From an uncultured Porphyromonas sp. (GTDB taxonomy: Bacteria; Bacteroidota; Bacteroidia; Bacteroidales; Porphyromonadaceae): a DNA stretch of 34,883 nucleotides. Location of the stretch: NCBI RefSeq assembly GCF_947254915.1, contig NZ_CAMYEZ010000006.1, positions 1 to 34,883 of the forward strand, given 5' to 3'. How positions within the stretch are numbered: the first letter of the stretch is position 1; each line of letters begins with the position of its first letter. Position numbers and translations under genes: made by a program. This document shows, in pieces, positions 15,534-24,500 of the stretch. The notes beneath the pieces were generated by a model. The model saw nothing but the letters and a program-made list of their open reading frames with translations. It was not told the DNA's origin and did not search any database.

Positions 15534-16217
15534 CTACTTCTTGTCTACCTGTATGGCATACTGGATCGTGATATAGCCACGGAGCTTCTTGTTGTTCTGA
15601 AAGTCTAAGACGCGTAGACGAGCTATCTCACCAGAGGCTGAGCGGACGAGATAGATAGCGTTGTCCCAGTAGACCTGAGGTGGCATACCCTCCTGCCAGA
15701 TAACGCCCTTGTTGAGATAGCCTCCATATCCGTCACACTCAGAGGAGAGGAGGAAGTTAGCCTGCTGCATCTCATACTTAGTCCTATGGGAGCCAAGACC
15801 ATCATCTTCAAACTGCATCAGGAGTACCCCCTCACGATCGAGCGTCCACTGGCTATCCTCAGGAGTAGGTATATCTGCGGTTAGGACCTTCTGCTTGGTA
15901 ATGCGCACGGCAGCGCCCTTGCCTTTGCCCGACACTCCACCATTGGTCTTGAAGTCGTAGCGGTGCAGACCGAGATCCCATGAGAGGTCGTTGTCTGGGT
16001 CAGTCACCTGGACCAGCTCACCAGTAGTAAAGTTTAGGTAGACCCACTTGGTATAGTCAGTCGCATCGATAGTCATTCGCTTGACCATCCACTCTTTCTT
16101 GGGATCAGCAGGCGGAGTGACTGGACCGTCTGGTGTATGGCTAGGCTTGGGCGCAGGCTTGTGACAAGCGACACATAGGAGCATCACCAAGAGTGTTAGT
16201 AGTGATAGTTTCTTCAT
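15534..16217 (-). CDS. HmuY-like haem-binding lipoprotein (putative haemophore)
   Basis: A 227-residue lipoprotein with lipidated Cys18 (LLCVAC). Downstream are WVYLNFTTGELVQVTDP, SWDLGLHRYDFKTNGG, VSGKGKGAAV, EGMPPQVYWDNAIYLV and LRGYITIQYAIQV. These follow the order and spacing of the HmuY family of Bacteroidota haemophores, which capture haem and hand it to the TonB receptor HmuR. The characteristic haem ligands vary between members (His or Met); H82-type and M-rich candidates are present but I cannot assign them. No hmuR or tonB gene is adjacent, so this is an orphan HmuY homologue heading a T9SS operon. A clear promoter precedes it. Confidence 0.8.
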   Translation of the reverse strand: MKKLSLLTLLVMLLCVACHKPAPKPSHTPDGPVTPPADPKKEWMVKRMTIDATDYTKWVYLNFTTGELVQVTDPDNDLSWDLGLHRYDFKTNGGVSGKGKGAAVRITKQKVLTADIPTPEDSQWTLDREGVLLMQFEDDGLGSHRTKYEMQQANFLLSSECDGYGGYLNKGVIWQEGMPPQVYWDNAIYLVRSASGEIARLRVLDFQNNKKLRGYITIQYAIQVDKK

Positions 16218-16258
16218 AAATAGTTGGATTGCTTTTATTGTTAGTCAAAATGGCTTTG

Positions 16259-16290
16259 CAAAGGTATCGTTTGACAGATATATCTAGCAA
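16259..16290 (-). promoter_or_regulatory. Promoter of the HmuY-like operon
   Basis: On the minus strand TTG (16288-16290) and TACCTTTG (16259-16266) are separated by 21 bp, matching the Bacteroidota promoter consensus. The -7 element lies 42 bases before the ATG at 16217. Confidence 0.65.
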
Positions 16291-16380
16291 TACCCACATG
16301 TCGGTATTTCCCTTTAAGGCATACTGAGAAATGTTGAATTCTCTTAGCCTCTCTCGGTGAAATTCTAGGTTTATCGGCAT

Positions 16381-16550
16381 TTCCTCCCGAGGAATTTGAA
16401 ATCCTCCACGGAGGAAAAGAAAAATTCTTCGGAAGTTTCATTTCATTCCTCCGAACTTTCATTTCATTCTTCCGAACTTTTATTTGCCGGTTCCGTGGAG
16501 AATTTTTATTTGCTACCGAGCTATTCGCAAATTCCTCCCGAGGCGTCGGA
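16381..16550 (+). repeat. Dispersed composite intergenic repeat, copy B (degenerate)
   Basis: Three 21-bp units of the TTCCGAACTTTCATTTCATT type (about 16426-16485) are flanked by CCTCCCGAGGAATTTGAAATC on the left and TTCCGTGGAGAATTTTTATTTG on the right, the same order as copy A but more diverged. Reading frames across it in both directions (100-107 codons) are repeat artefacts. The 16551-16720 remainder shows no gene. Confidence 0.75.
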
Positions 16551-16720
16551 TTTTTCAGGCTCAATGTGTCAGCTTTCGCAACACTTTATGATTAGCGAGC
16601 AGATGCGCTGCAACATTTCGGCGGCTCACTCGTCTTATAGGTGTAAGGCACTCTTTTGGACCGTTGGTCCGAGCGTCATACAGTTATACATTGAGTAGTT
16701 TTTAGTTTACAGTGATTACA

Positions 16721-17227
16721 ATGGATGGAGCCACTTTCATACAGACCTACGTCCCCCTACGGCCGACGATTCTACAGGTCTGTATGGCTCTCCTATCCAA
16801 TGAGATGGAGGCGGAGGATGTGACCCAAGATGTACTGGTGAAGCTCTGGGAGCAACGCGCACATCTAGATGAGGTCGCATCGCCTAAGGCTTACGCCATA
16901 CGCATCGCTCGCAACAAATGCATCGACACACTCCGAGCCCCGGCACAGCGGCTACGCAATGCGGAGGAGCCTACAGAGCTAGAGATGCCACTGGTCACGA
17001 TGACCCCGCAGGAGGAGCTTATAGTCCAGGAGCAGCTCACTCGCATCAACGACTGGGTCGCTACCCTGCCTGAGCAGCAACAAGAGGTGTGGCGACTGCG
17101 ACAGGAGATGATGCTGACCAACGATGAGACAGCCCAGCGCATGGGACTACAAGAGGTGACCGTCCGATCAATGATCTCACGTCTGCGCAAGGAGGCACGA
17201 AAGCTTTTTGCCGATATGAAGGAGTGA
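16721..17227 (+). CDS. ECF-family RNA polymerase sigma factor
   Basis: A 168-residue sigma-70 family member with only regions 2 and 4. Region 2 shows MEAEDVTQDVLVKLWEQR and the DNA-contact segment KAYAIRIARNKCIDTLR. Region 4 shows LPEQQQEVWRLRQEMMLTNDETAQRMGLQEVTVRSMISRLRK with a helix-turn-helix. The ATG at 16721 is chosen over the GTG at 16712. It is followed at 38 bases by a membrane protein with anti-sigma layout and then a DUF4252 protein, an arrangement seen in many Bacteroidota. The triggering signal cannot be read. Confidence 0.93.
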   Translation: MDGATFIQTYVPLRPTILQVCMALLSNEMEAEDVTQDVLVKLWEQRAHLDEVASPKAYAIRIARNKCIDTLRAPAQRLRNAEEPTELEMPLVTMTPQEELIVQEQLTRINDWVATLPEQQQEVWRLRQEMMLTNDETAQRMGLQEVTVRSMISRLRKEARKLFADMKE

Positions 17228-17265
17228 TCCGCATACCTTATTATATATAGAATACAGAAGCCACT

Positions 17266-17790
17266 ATGATACATTCACCACACGACATAGACCAGCTACT
17301 AGAGCGCTACTACGACGGGACGACTACGCCCGACGAGGAGTTCGTACTCTACCTAGCACTCCTACAGGAGCAGCCAGGATCGCCATACTATGCCGATCGC
17401 ATGCTCCTAGAGGCTACCCTACAGCGTGCTGCCACAGAGACGCGGAGTGCAGCACCAGTGCCCACCCCTCGCTGGCAGGTATGGGTGCGTAAGTACGCCG
17501 TTGCGGCTGCCGTGCTACTCATCGGCGGTGTAGGAGTCTCCGTCTTTCAGTGGGGACGCAACAGCCGACAGGCGGAGCTATCCCTTCGCAACGGTCAGCC
17601 GATACCTCAAGAGCAGGTCAATGAGTATGCGCTCGCAGCTTTTACCAAGCTGGGGGACTGTGTGCAGCTCTGCTCTGAGCAAAACGATGAGATCGGCGAG
17701 CTCTTTGGTCGCCTACAAGACTCTTATCAAAACTCGATGGAGAAGATCCCCTTCGTCTCAGGGGATGGATGGACCCTGACGGACAATTGA
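17266..17790 (+). CDS. Probable membrane anti-sigma factor
   Basis: A 174-residue single-span protein. The N-terminal ~70 residues are cytoplasmic with a DQLLERYYDGTTTPDEEFVLYLALL helix typical of zinc-less anti-sigma-like N domains. A transmembrane helix is at about 77-93 (YAVAAAVLLIGGVGVSVF). The remaining ~80 residues would be periplasmic and contain two close cysteines (CVQLC). Position immediately after the ECF sigma gene suggests it sequesters that sigma factor. No recognised catalytic domain is present. Confidence 0.75.
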   Translation: MIHSPHDIDQLLERYYDGTTTPDEEFVLYLALLQEQPGSPYYADRMLLEATLQRAATETRSAAPVPTPRWQVWVRKYAVAAAVLLIGGVGVSVFQWGRNSRQAELSLRNGQPIPQEQVNEYALAAFTKLGDCVQLCSEQNDEIGELFGRLQDSYQNSMEKIPFVSGDGWTLTDN

Positions 17791-17866
17791 TTTTACCCAC
17801 GACTGCAACAATCCGTCCTCTCAAACGACTTATATATAGAATCCCCTTGATACAGTCATATAGACT

Positions 17867-18397
17867 ATGAAAGCATACATTACTCATATCTCACGTCTGA
17901 GCCTCTTGACCCTTACGATGCTCCTCCTGCTAGGACTATCCGCATCAGCGCAACGTGGCTCCGCCCGTACACGTATCAATACCGCTAGGCTTATGGAGAC
18001 CAAAAATATAGATGTCATATACATCTCTCCCGCAATGCTCCAAAGCGTCCCCAAGGCGAGTCTCAGGATAGATGGCGCAGAGTCTATGGCGGGCATTATG
18101 GACGGCATCACGTCAATACATATCTACACCTCCTCCGACCGCAAGGCGATACAAGAGATACGTCGTACCTTCGCTCCAATCATCGAACTACGCCGCTCGG
18201 ATCTGGAGCAGCTGATGTATGTCAAGAACGATGACGGAGTCATCAACTTGATCGGACAGATACAGGGCGACAACGCCTCCGAGCTATATATGATTGTCTC
18301 GGGCGATGACGAGTACACGGTGATCAACTTCTCGGGGAGCTTCTCCCGTCGACAGCTTGAAAAGGCTGTCTCCCAAGACAGTCGCAGGCGCAAGTAG
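17867..18397 (+). CDS. DUF4252-type exported protein
   Basis: A 176-residue protein with an N-terminal signal peptide (about 1-29, LGLSASAQ). The body has MDGITSIHIYTSSDRKAIQEI and a D/N-rich LIGQIQGDNASELYMIVSGDDEYTVINFSGSF end, the pattern of DUF4252 proteins, small Bacteroidota exported proteins usually encoded beside an ECF sigma factor, as here. The signal sequence lacks a lipobox cysteine, so it is probably periplasmic. The C terminus is basic (DSRRRK). Function unknown; envelope-stress sensing is an inference from context. Confidence 0.8.
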   Translation: MKAYITHISRLSLLTLTMLLLLGLSASAQRGSARTRINTARLMETKNIDVIYISPAMLQSVPKASLRIDGAESMAGIMDGITSIHIYTSSDRKAIQEIRRTFAPIIELRRSDLEQLMYVKNDDGVINLIGQIQGDNASELYMIVSGDDEYTVINFSGSFSRRQLEKAVSQDSRRRK

Positions 18398-18587
18398 CGA
18401 CTCGCCAGACCCATTATACTTAACCTTTCAGTAAGAACCTACAAATGGGCTACACGTTACTGTAGCAACTTGCGAAGCGCGACCATACGTGAGTACCGTA
18501 CACGCTCCATACACCGAGAGCCCGAGAGGCTCCGTGTGGCAAGACTGTTTTGTGATTAGTTTTAGTTGTAAATTGAACAGAAGCGAC
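18398..18587. other. Gene-free spacer with one GC-rich hairpin
   Basis: No ORF. A hairpin with arms around ACACCGAGAGCC and GGCTCCGTGTG lies at about 18509-18538 and is followed by TTTTGTGATT. It may be a first terminator of the ECF operon or part of a small RNA. Nothing else is recognisable. Confidence 0.4.
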
Positions 18588-18625
18588 GAGAGGGAGCCCC
18601 ACCACGGGGACTCCCTCTCTCTTTA
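18588..18625. terminator. Terminator downstream of the ECF/DUF4252 genes
   Basis: GAGAGGGAG-C-CCC (18588-18600) pairs with GGGG-A-CTCCCTCTC (18606-18619), loop ACCAC, followed by TCTTTAATT. Confidence 0.8.
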
Positions 18626-18719
18626 ATTAAACGCTTCGTCAAGCAAGAAAGATTGAAAAGGTCAAAAGAAATACCGCTTTTGTCAAGTCATCATCGCACC
18701 CTATATGGCACAAATCCCG

Positions 18720-18727
18720 TAACTTTG
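18720..18727 (+). promoter_or_regulatory. Promoter -7 element (TAACTTTG) for the DUF3575/DUF3868 pair
   Basis: TAACTTTG fits TAnnTTTG and lies 40 bases before the ATG at 18768. No strong TTG -33 element is present at the expected distance. Confidence 0.45.
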
Positions 18728-18767
18728 CTCCCAAAGAAATAATAGAATTGTAGCCAAACCACTTACT

Positions 18768-19379
18768 ATGATACGAAAGATAGCGATTACACTCGCACTC
18801 GTCCTAACCTTCGGACTAGCAGCAACGGCACAGCGAGTCGCCCTCAAGCACAACTTCGCCTACGATGCCCTCCTCACGCCCAACCTCTCGCTTGAGTTTG
18901 CAATGGGCAATAAGTTTACCTTTGACACCCAGTTCGGCTGGAACTCATTCGTTTTCAATCTAGATGCGAGCAAGCCTAACTATAGTACGACCAAGTGGGC
19001 TCACTGGATGGCTCAGCCAGAGCTTCGCTACTGGTTCTGCGACGTCTTCAACGGGTGGTTCCTCGGTCTACACGGACATGTAGGTCAGATGAACGTAGGC
19101 GGTGTCAACATCCCCTACCCCCTCATCCTAGAGAACAAAGAGTCCGTCATGAAGAACCACCGCTACCAAGGCTGGTTCTACGGAGGTGGTCTCAGCTTAG
19201 GCTACCAGTGGGTGCTCTCAACACGCTCTTCGCTTGAGTTCTCGCTAGGCGCTGGATATGCCCGCATACTATACGACAAGTTCCCCTGCACACGTTGTGG
19301 CGTGAAGGTCGATGCGGGCAAGGCTAACTACATCGGTCCGACCAAGGCGACGATTTCGTACGTCTTCTTCTTTAAGTAA
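18768..19379 (+). CDS. DUF3575-type outer-membrane beta-barrel protein
   Basis: A 203-residue exported protein, signal peptide 1-21 (LAATAQ). It shows the DUF3575 pattern VALKHNFAYDALLTPNLSLEF, KWAHWMAQPELRYWFCDVFNGWFLGLHGH, and GGGLSLGYQWVLSTRSSLEFSLGAGYA, ending in VFFFK. The family consists of small OmpA-like barrels, often encoded next to DUF3868 proteins and fimbrillin genes in Bacteroidota. The DUF3868-like gene follows at 38 bases, but no fimbrillin is visible here. Confidence 0.85.
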   Translation: MIRKIAITLALVLTFGLAATAQRVALKHNFAYDALLTPNLSLEFAMGNKFTFDTQFGWNSFVFNLDASKPNYSTTKWAHWMAQPELRYWFCDVFNGWFLGLHGHVGQMNVGGVNIPYPLILENKESVMKNHRYQGWFYGGGLSLGYQWVLSTRSSLEFSLGAGYARILYDKFPCTRCGVKVDAGKANYIGPTKATISYVFFFK

Positions 19380-19417
19380 TCGTCAGTAGCACATCTAATA
19401 ACTCAGACACAAAGACT

Positions 19418-20857
19418 ATGAATATCAAGATATCCCGCTTACTCATACTCCTCTCGACGCTACTCCTCGTCGGAGGGACACTATGTGCTCAGCAGTTCTC
19501 CAAGTCCGGGGAGACACAGACGATTGCACTATCAGCCGAGCATCACACCATCTCCCGTGACATCAGTCGTAATATCCTACGCATCGACCTAGACGTGGCA
19601 CCCTATGCCTATGTACGTGCACAACAACTCCTCCGCATTACTCCCGTCTACGTATCTGCCGATAGGAGCAAGGAGATCCGCTTCAACAAAATCTACGTAG
19701 CCGGTAGCTCTCGCTACAAGGTTCTCAATCGTCAGCACAATCTCTACAACGATGATGCCTTGGTTCATGAGATCTACTCACGTCCCGAGGAATCTGTCTA
19801 TGCACGGGGTACGAAGGAGCTACCTCATATGGTCTACGAGCGTCCATTTGAGTTCTGGATGGTGGGAGCCCATCTAGAGCTAGAGATTGAGACCTTCAGC
19901 TGTGGCAACTGTCCTAAGGAGGCACGCCTAGCACAAGGCGATCCACAAGCTATCCCCGTCTTCGGAGCCAAAGACTACAAGTACGACTATATCGTACCCG
20001 CTGCGACAGCTTTCAAGGAGTATGCCGAGAGCTTTGATGCCAAGGTACAGTTCATTGTTGACAAGCACGACCTCCTCAGAGATTACAAGGGCAATGCTCA
20101 GGAGCTAGCACGTCTAGGCGACTTCGTCCGTAGAGCGACCAAGATCGAAGGAGCAGAGCTTCAAGCGATCAACATCCGTGGATACGCATCTCCCGAAGGT
20201 GGCTTCGAGCACAACAAGGCACTCTCCGAGAGACGTACCAAGACACTTGATGACTATGTCAAGCGCACCTATCCTAACCTAGTTAGTCGTGTCGAGGTCG
20301 TCGCTGAGGGTATGGGCGAGGACTGGGATGGACTACGCAAGCTCGTAGACGCTAGTGATATGCCCGAGCGTCAGACCATACTGGACATCATTGACAAGTA
20401 CAATACCGACACCGAGCGCGAGGCTGACATCAAGGCTCTTGACGGAGGCAAGGTCTACCGCAACCTCTTAGAGAATGACTATCCTAAGCTCCGTCGCACC
20501 ACCTTTACGATGAGCTATCGAGTACGTCCCTTTGAGGTCTCTGAGCTAGCTCACATCTACTCAACCAATCCCAAGCTGCTAAGCCTCAAAGAGCTCTACA
20601 CACTAGCTCAGCAGGTTATAGCAAGAGGTGAGAGCCCCGTAGCCATCTATCGTGCAGGATATGAGCAAAACGCAGGCGATCCAGTCGCCAAGCTCAACTA
20701 CGCCAATGCACTCCTAGAGTACGACAAGAATGCCAACGAGGCTTACACTGTCCTCTCCAGCATACAGTCCGACGCTCGTGCCAAGCTCCCCACAGCTATC
20801 GCACTTGATATGCTAGGACGCAAGGCTGAGGCAGAGACTCTATACTTCAAGAAGTAA
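19418..20857 (+). CDS. DUF3868/OmpA-like domain outer-membrane protein
   Basis: A 479-residue exported protein, signal peptide 1-24. An N-terminal beta-rich domain (about 30-190) resembles DUF3868. A central OmpA-like peptidoglycan-binding-type region (about 205-300) contains INIRGYASPEGGFEHNKALSERR, the 'G-x-A/T-x-x-x-G-x-x-x-N-x-x-L-S-x-x-R' OmpA_C signature. The C terminus (about 385-479) has TPR-like helices (NYANALLEYDKNANEAYTVL, ALDMLGRKAEAETLYF). It probably tethers the partner barrel or a surface fibre to the wall. A strong terminator follows. Confidence 0.8.
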   Translation: MNIKISRLLILLSTLLLVGGTLCAQQFSKSGETQTIALSAEHHTISRDISRNILRIDLDVAPYAYVRAQQLLRITPVYVSADRSKEIRFNKIYVAGSSRYKVLNRQHNLYNDDALVHEIYSRPEESVYARGTKELPHMVYERPFEFWMVGAHLELEIETFSCGNCPKEARLAQGDPQAIPVFGAKDYKYDYIVPAATAFKEYAESFDAKVQFIVDKHDLLRDYKGNAQELARLGDFVRRATKIEGAELQAINIRGYASPEGGFEHNKALSERRTKTLDDYVKRTYPNLVSRVEVVAEGMGEDWDGLRKLVDASDMPERQTILDIIDKYNTDTEREADIKALDGGKVYRNLLENDYPKLRRTTFTMSYRVRPFEVSELAHIYSTNPKLLSLKELYTLAQQVIARGESPVAIYRAGYEQNAGDPVAKLNYANALLEYDKNANEAYTVLSSIQSDARAKLPTAIALDMLGRKAEAETLYFKK

Positions 20858-20904
20858 TAGTTGAAGGAGAGATACGCTCACACTGCTGAGCGTATCACAC
20901 AGAC

Positions 20905-20959
20905 AAGGCACCTCCAGCAGGACGACTTAGGTCTTCTTGCGTGGGGGTGCCTTTTTTTT
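20905..20959 (+). terminator. Rho-independent terminator of the DUF3575/DUF3868 operon
   Basis: Left arm AAGGCACCTCCA (20905-20916) pairs with TGGGGGTGCCTT (20942-20953), with an internal loop, followed by a run of 8 T (20952-20959). Confidence 0.9.
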
Positions 20960-21171
20960 ACAATCGGTTAACGCAAGACGCATAACCATCAAGGGATCAG
21001 TAGAGCACAGCCCTCAAACGAGGGATTAGACACTGGTTACGCCTCCAAGACTAGCGCACTATATTCTTGTAGTCTACCGACCACGCTTGACGACAAGCTG
21101 AGGATATTGCAGGTTGGGTATTGATACAGAGTGCTATAGACGCACGCCATAGCTGCTCCTAGATCTTCGCT
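20960..21171. other. Gene-free spacer
   Basis: No ORF, promoter or RNA structure that I can support. It adjoins dispersed repeat copy C. Confidence 0.5.
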
Positions 21172-21361
21172 GAGTCCGATTTTCCCAAAGGAATTTCCCA
21201 ATAGCTCACGAGCCAGCAAAAATTCTCCACCGAGGGGCGAAATAAAACTTCGGAAGAATGAAATGAAACTTCGGAAGAAGCAAATCAAAGTTCGGAAGAA
21301 TTTTGTCATTCCTCCCTGGAAGTTCAAAAACTCCTACCGAGACAATGGCTAATTTCCTCAA
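21172..21361 (-). repeat. Dispersed composite intergenic repeat, copy C (inverted relative to A)
   Basis: Units start at 21244, 21265 and 21286 (AAACTTCGGAAGAATGAAATG-type, the second altered to ...GAAGCAAATC), flanked by TTCTCCACCGAGGGGCGAAAT on the left and CTACCGAGACAATGGCTAATTTCCTC on the right. The left border GAGTCCGATTTTCCCA...GAATTTCCCAATAGCT is shared with copy D, extending homology well beyond the tandem units. Confidence 0.85.
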
Positions 21362-21397
21362 GAGTCTAGGATGGGAGGTGACACGTTTCAGTGCGCT

Positions 21398-21464
21398 CTC
21401 CCGCTTGCGGGAGCAAAGATTTACAGTTATTGAACTGTTGTAAGGAAATAATAAGTATATTTGC
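21398..21464 (+). promoter_or_regulatory. Hairpin and -7 element (TATATTTG) upstream of the LRR protein
   Basis: CTCCCGC / GCGGGAG forms a hairpin at 21399-21416, and TATATTTG at 21457-21464 fits TAnnTTTG. TTG at 21439-21441 gives a 15-bp spacer, shorter than ideal. The implied leader is about 130 nt. The window 21465-21598 holds no gene. Confidence 0.45.
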
Positions 21465-21598
21465 CTAGCGACAGTCACAGAAGAAGATTGTAGTACCCCC
21501 TCCCGACAGGCTACGTCATAGAGCCCATATAGGAGGGGCCTAGTTGCAATGCTCTACTGCGGACTCTCGAACCAACACTAACTTATTATCCCAATCGT

Positions 21599-24500
21599 AT
21601 GAAACGACTATTACCTCTTCTCTTCCTCTACCTCCTAGCTACCCTCGGGGTGATGGCTCAGGAGAAGCAAGGGAAACAAATCTTCCACACTGGCAGTGAG
21701 GGACCCGTCTTTGACTACACTGTTGAGGCTGGTCTACCGCGCCCTTACTATGACGATGGCGGCCCCAGCAGGGGCATGAGGGGCAACTACTCTAAGACCA
21801 TCATCAAACTCAAGCCACTCAACTCTAACTCCCATATCACCATCGTCTTCGAGCAGATGGAGATAGGAGAGTATGACGAGTTGCGCTTCTACAATGGGGC
21901 TATCGAGCTATGGAATGGCCCCAACGAAGATGGCGAGTACTACTACGACTGGCCCAAGGGTGTAGACCCGATCAAGACTGTCAAGGGGACACCATCCAAT
22001 CCTCACTTTGCCGTCACCTCCACCGCTGCGGATGGCTGCCTATCGGTAGCCCTCTACAACGGGTCCAACTCTCCAGGCTGGAAGGCGATGGTCTACTGTG
22101 TCAGAAACGGCGATCCCGAGCCGGGCACAGCTCCCCAGCAAGCAACCATTCGCTACGTCTCTACAACTGGTAGCGGTGATGGTAGCTCCTGGAGCAATGC
22201 TTCAAGCAATCTGCAAGCTATGATCGATGCCTCTTCCGCAGGTGACGAGATATGGGTGGCTAAGGGCACTTATCATCCTACCAAGCTTATCAAGACCTCT
22301 AAGAAGCGTTCTTACGCCTTTATACTCAAGGAGGGAGTCTCCCTCTACGGTGGCTTTGCGGGCAATGAGACGACTCGTGACGCTCGTACAGCTGCGAAGG
22401 TGATAGGCAACTGCTATCGTGCTAACGAGACTATCCTCTCAGCCGACGATGATGTTCCTGACGTCTGGACACGTGTCGAGGGTGCTGGCTCTAAGGTACG
22501 CGAGGAGTGGCAGATCACTGGCAATAAGGGTAACTACAACCATGTCCTTTATAGTGCTACGCCCTTTACCGAGCGCACCACGATCGACGGCTTTACGCTC
22601 AAGGGTGCCAATGCTAATGTCCAGAACGTCAAGGCTTGTGGTGGAGCTCTCTACGCTTCGGGAAATGTAGCTCTACTCAACTGCGACATCACTGAGCATT
22701 ACGCTTACACTGCCGCAGAAACAACATTGCCTACTTGGCCTTTCCTAGGCGGTGCCGTTGCAATACTAAAGGGTGCTGGCAAGGCACTGGTCAAGAATTG
22801 CGCTTTCTCCAAGAATATGATCTCTATGCCAACAGGAGTAGCCTCTGGTGCTGGACTTTATATTGAGCAGGGTACGGTAGAGCACTCTACATTTGATGGT
22901 TGTATCGCGCCAGATCAGGGTGGAGCTATCAGAGCTATAGGCTCTACGGTCAAAGCGTGTGAGATCACCAATAGCTATGGTGGCTCTGGTGGTGCTATCT
23001 ACGCTGAAAACGCAACACTGCAGGCAAATAAGATATATAACTGTACGTCTATGCGTGGTGGTGCTATCTATGCCAGCGCATCTACGATCGAAAATAATAT
23101 CCTATACAATTGCTTTGCCGATGACCCCATCTACGAGGATCCTACTCTGGCAAATCGTGGAGGTGGTGCCGTATGGACACTCGGCACGAGCAAGCTTATA
23201 GGCAACCTGATCTATAACTGTACAGGCTTCAAGGGTGGCGGTGTCGTAATGACGGCCGATGGCATCTTTGCACACAATACAATCGCTCAGTGCGTTGCTA
23301 ATAACTCTACTGAGACTACTCCCGATCTGCTCCTACCTGCTGGCACTAAGGCGCTCAACTCTATCTCTGGAGTAAATGCCCCCAGCAAGCACTTTGTCAA
23401 GCCAACGACCTTCGCAGGCTATACTAAGGATGCAGCGAAAGCTGAGGAGCTAGCCACTAGTGACTGGCACCTCCTAACCACATCATCACTCATCGGTACA
23501 GGTACCTCCTCTGAGTATAACAACACGATCGACATCTGTGGAGACACCCGCATACAAGAGCTCTCTGTCAATCCAGGTGCTATCGCTAAGGCTGTGGCTC
23601 CTGTTGAGGAGGAGGCTGCGATCGTCATGACAGTAGAGAAGACCGACAAGCCGATCAAGATTGCCACGGGTGGTCTCAAAGGGACGAAATTCTCTATTGA
23701 CTGGGGCGATGGCAACAAGGTCGAGTACGAGGGGCTTAAAGAGATCACCAAGACTCCTCTTGGCAACACGATCAAGGTCTACGGAGATGATATCCTCGCT
23801 CTTCAAGCGAACAACATCGGTCTCACGGTACTTGATGTGACCAATGCTCCTAAGCTCCTTAAGCTCATCTGTAACAACAACAAGCTCTCTGAGCTAGACT
23901 TGACGAAGAACACAGCACTCTCTGCTCTCTACTGCTCGGAGAACCTTATCTCCAAGCCACTCAACATCTCAGAGTGTACCAAGATGCGTGCTTTCGACAT
24001 CAGTCGCAACGCTATCCCAGGCAAGCTTGATCTATCGAAGATGAGCAGGCTCTCGAGCTTCAAATGCTTTAACAATGCGATCTCCGAGCTACTACTGCCT
24101 AAGACAGCTCCGCTCAACACGATCGACTGCGACAGCAATCGTATCGCGACACTAGACCTGACGGGTATCAACGACCTTGCTGAGCTAAACTGTGCCTACA
24201 ACGAGCTCACAGAGCTCACGCTCACAAAGCTGCCTAACCTCTCTAAGGTCTACGCTCCAGGCAACAAGCTCTCTAAGATTACCTTCGATCCGAAGACGAT
24301 CATCACAGATCTGACGCTCTTTAGCAATAAGTTCGCTACGATAGATCTCTCAGCTCTGCCTAAGCTTACCAGCCTTTATCTACAGGACAATGAGCTAACG
24401 TCCATTGACCTGACGGTAACACCTCTCATTAAGTGGCTCAACCTGAGCAATAATAAGCTCTCTAGCCTCAATGTTACACCACTCACAGGGCTTATGAACC

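Noticed and set aside
16241..16698. Overlapping frames on both strands of 100-107 codons around copy B
   Set aside because: Same repeat artefact (HSSELSF / KVRRNEM heptads); no protein features.
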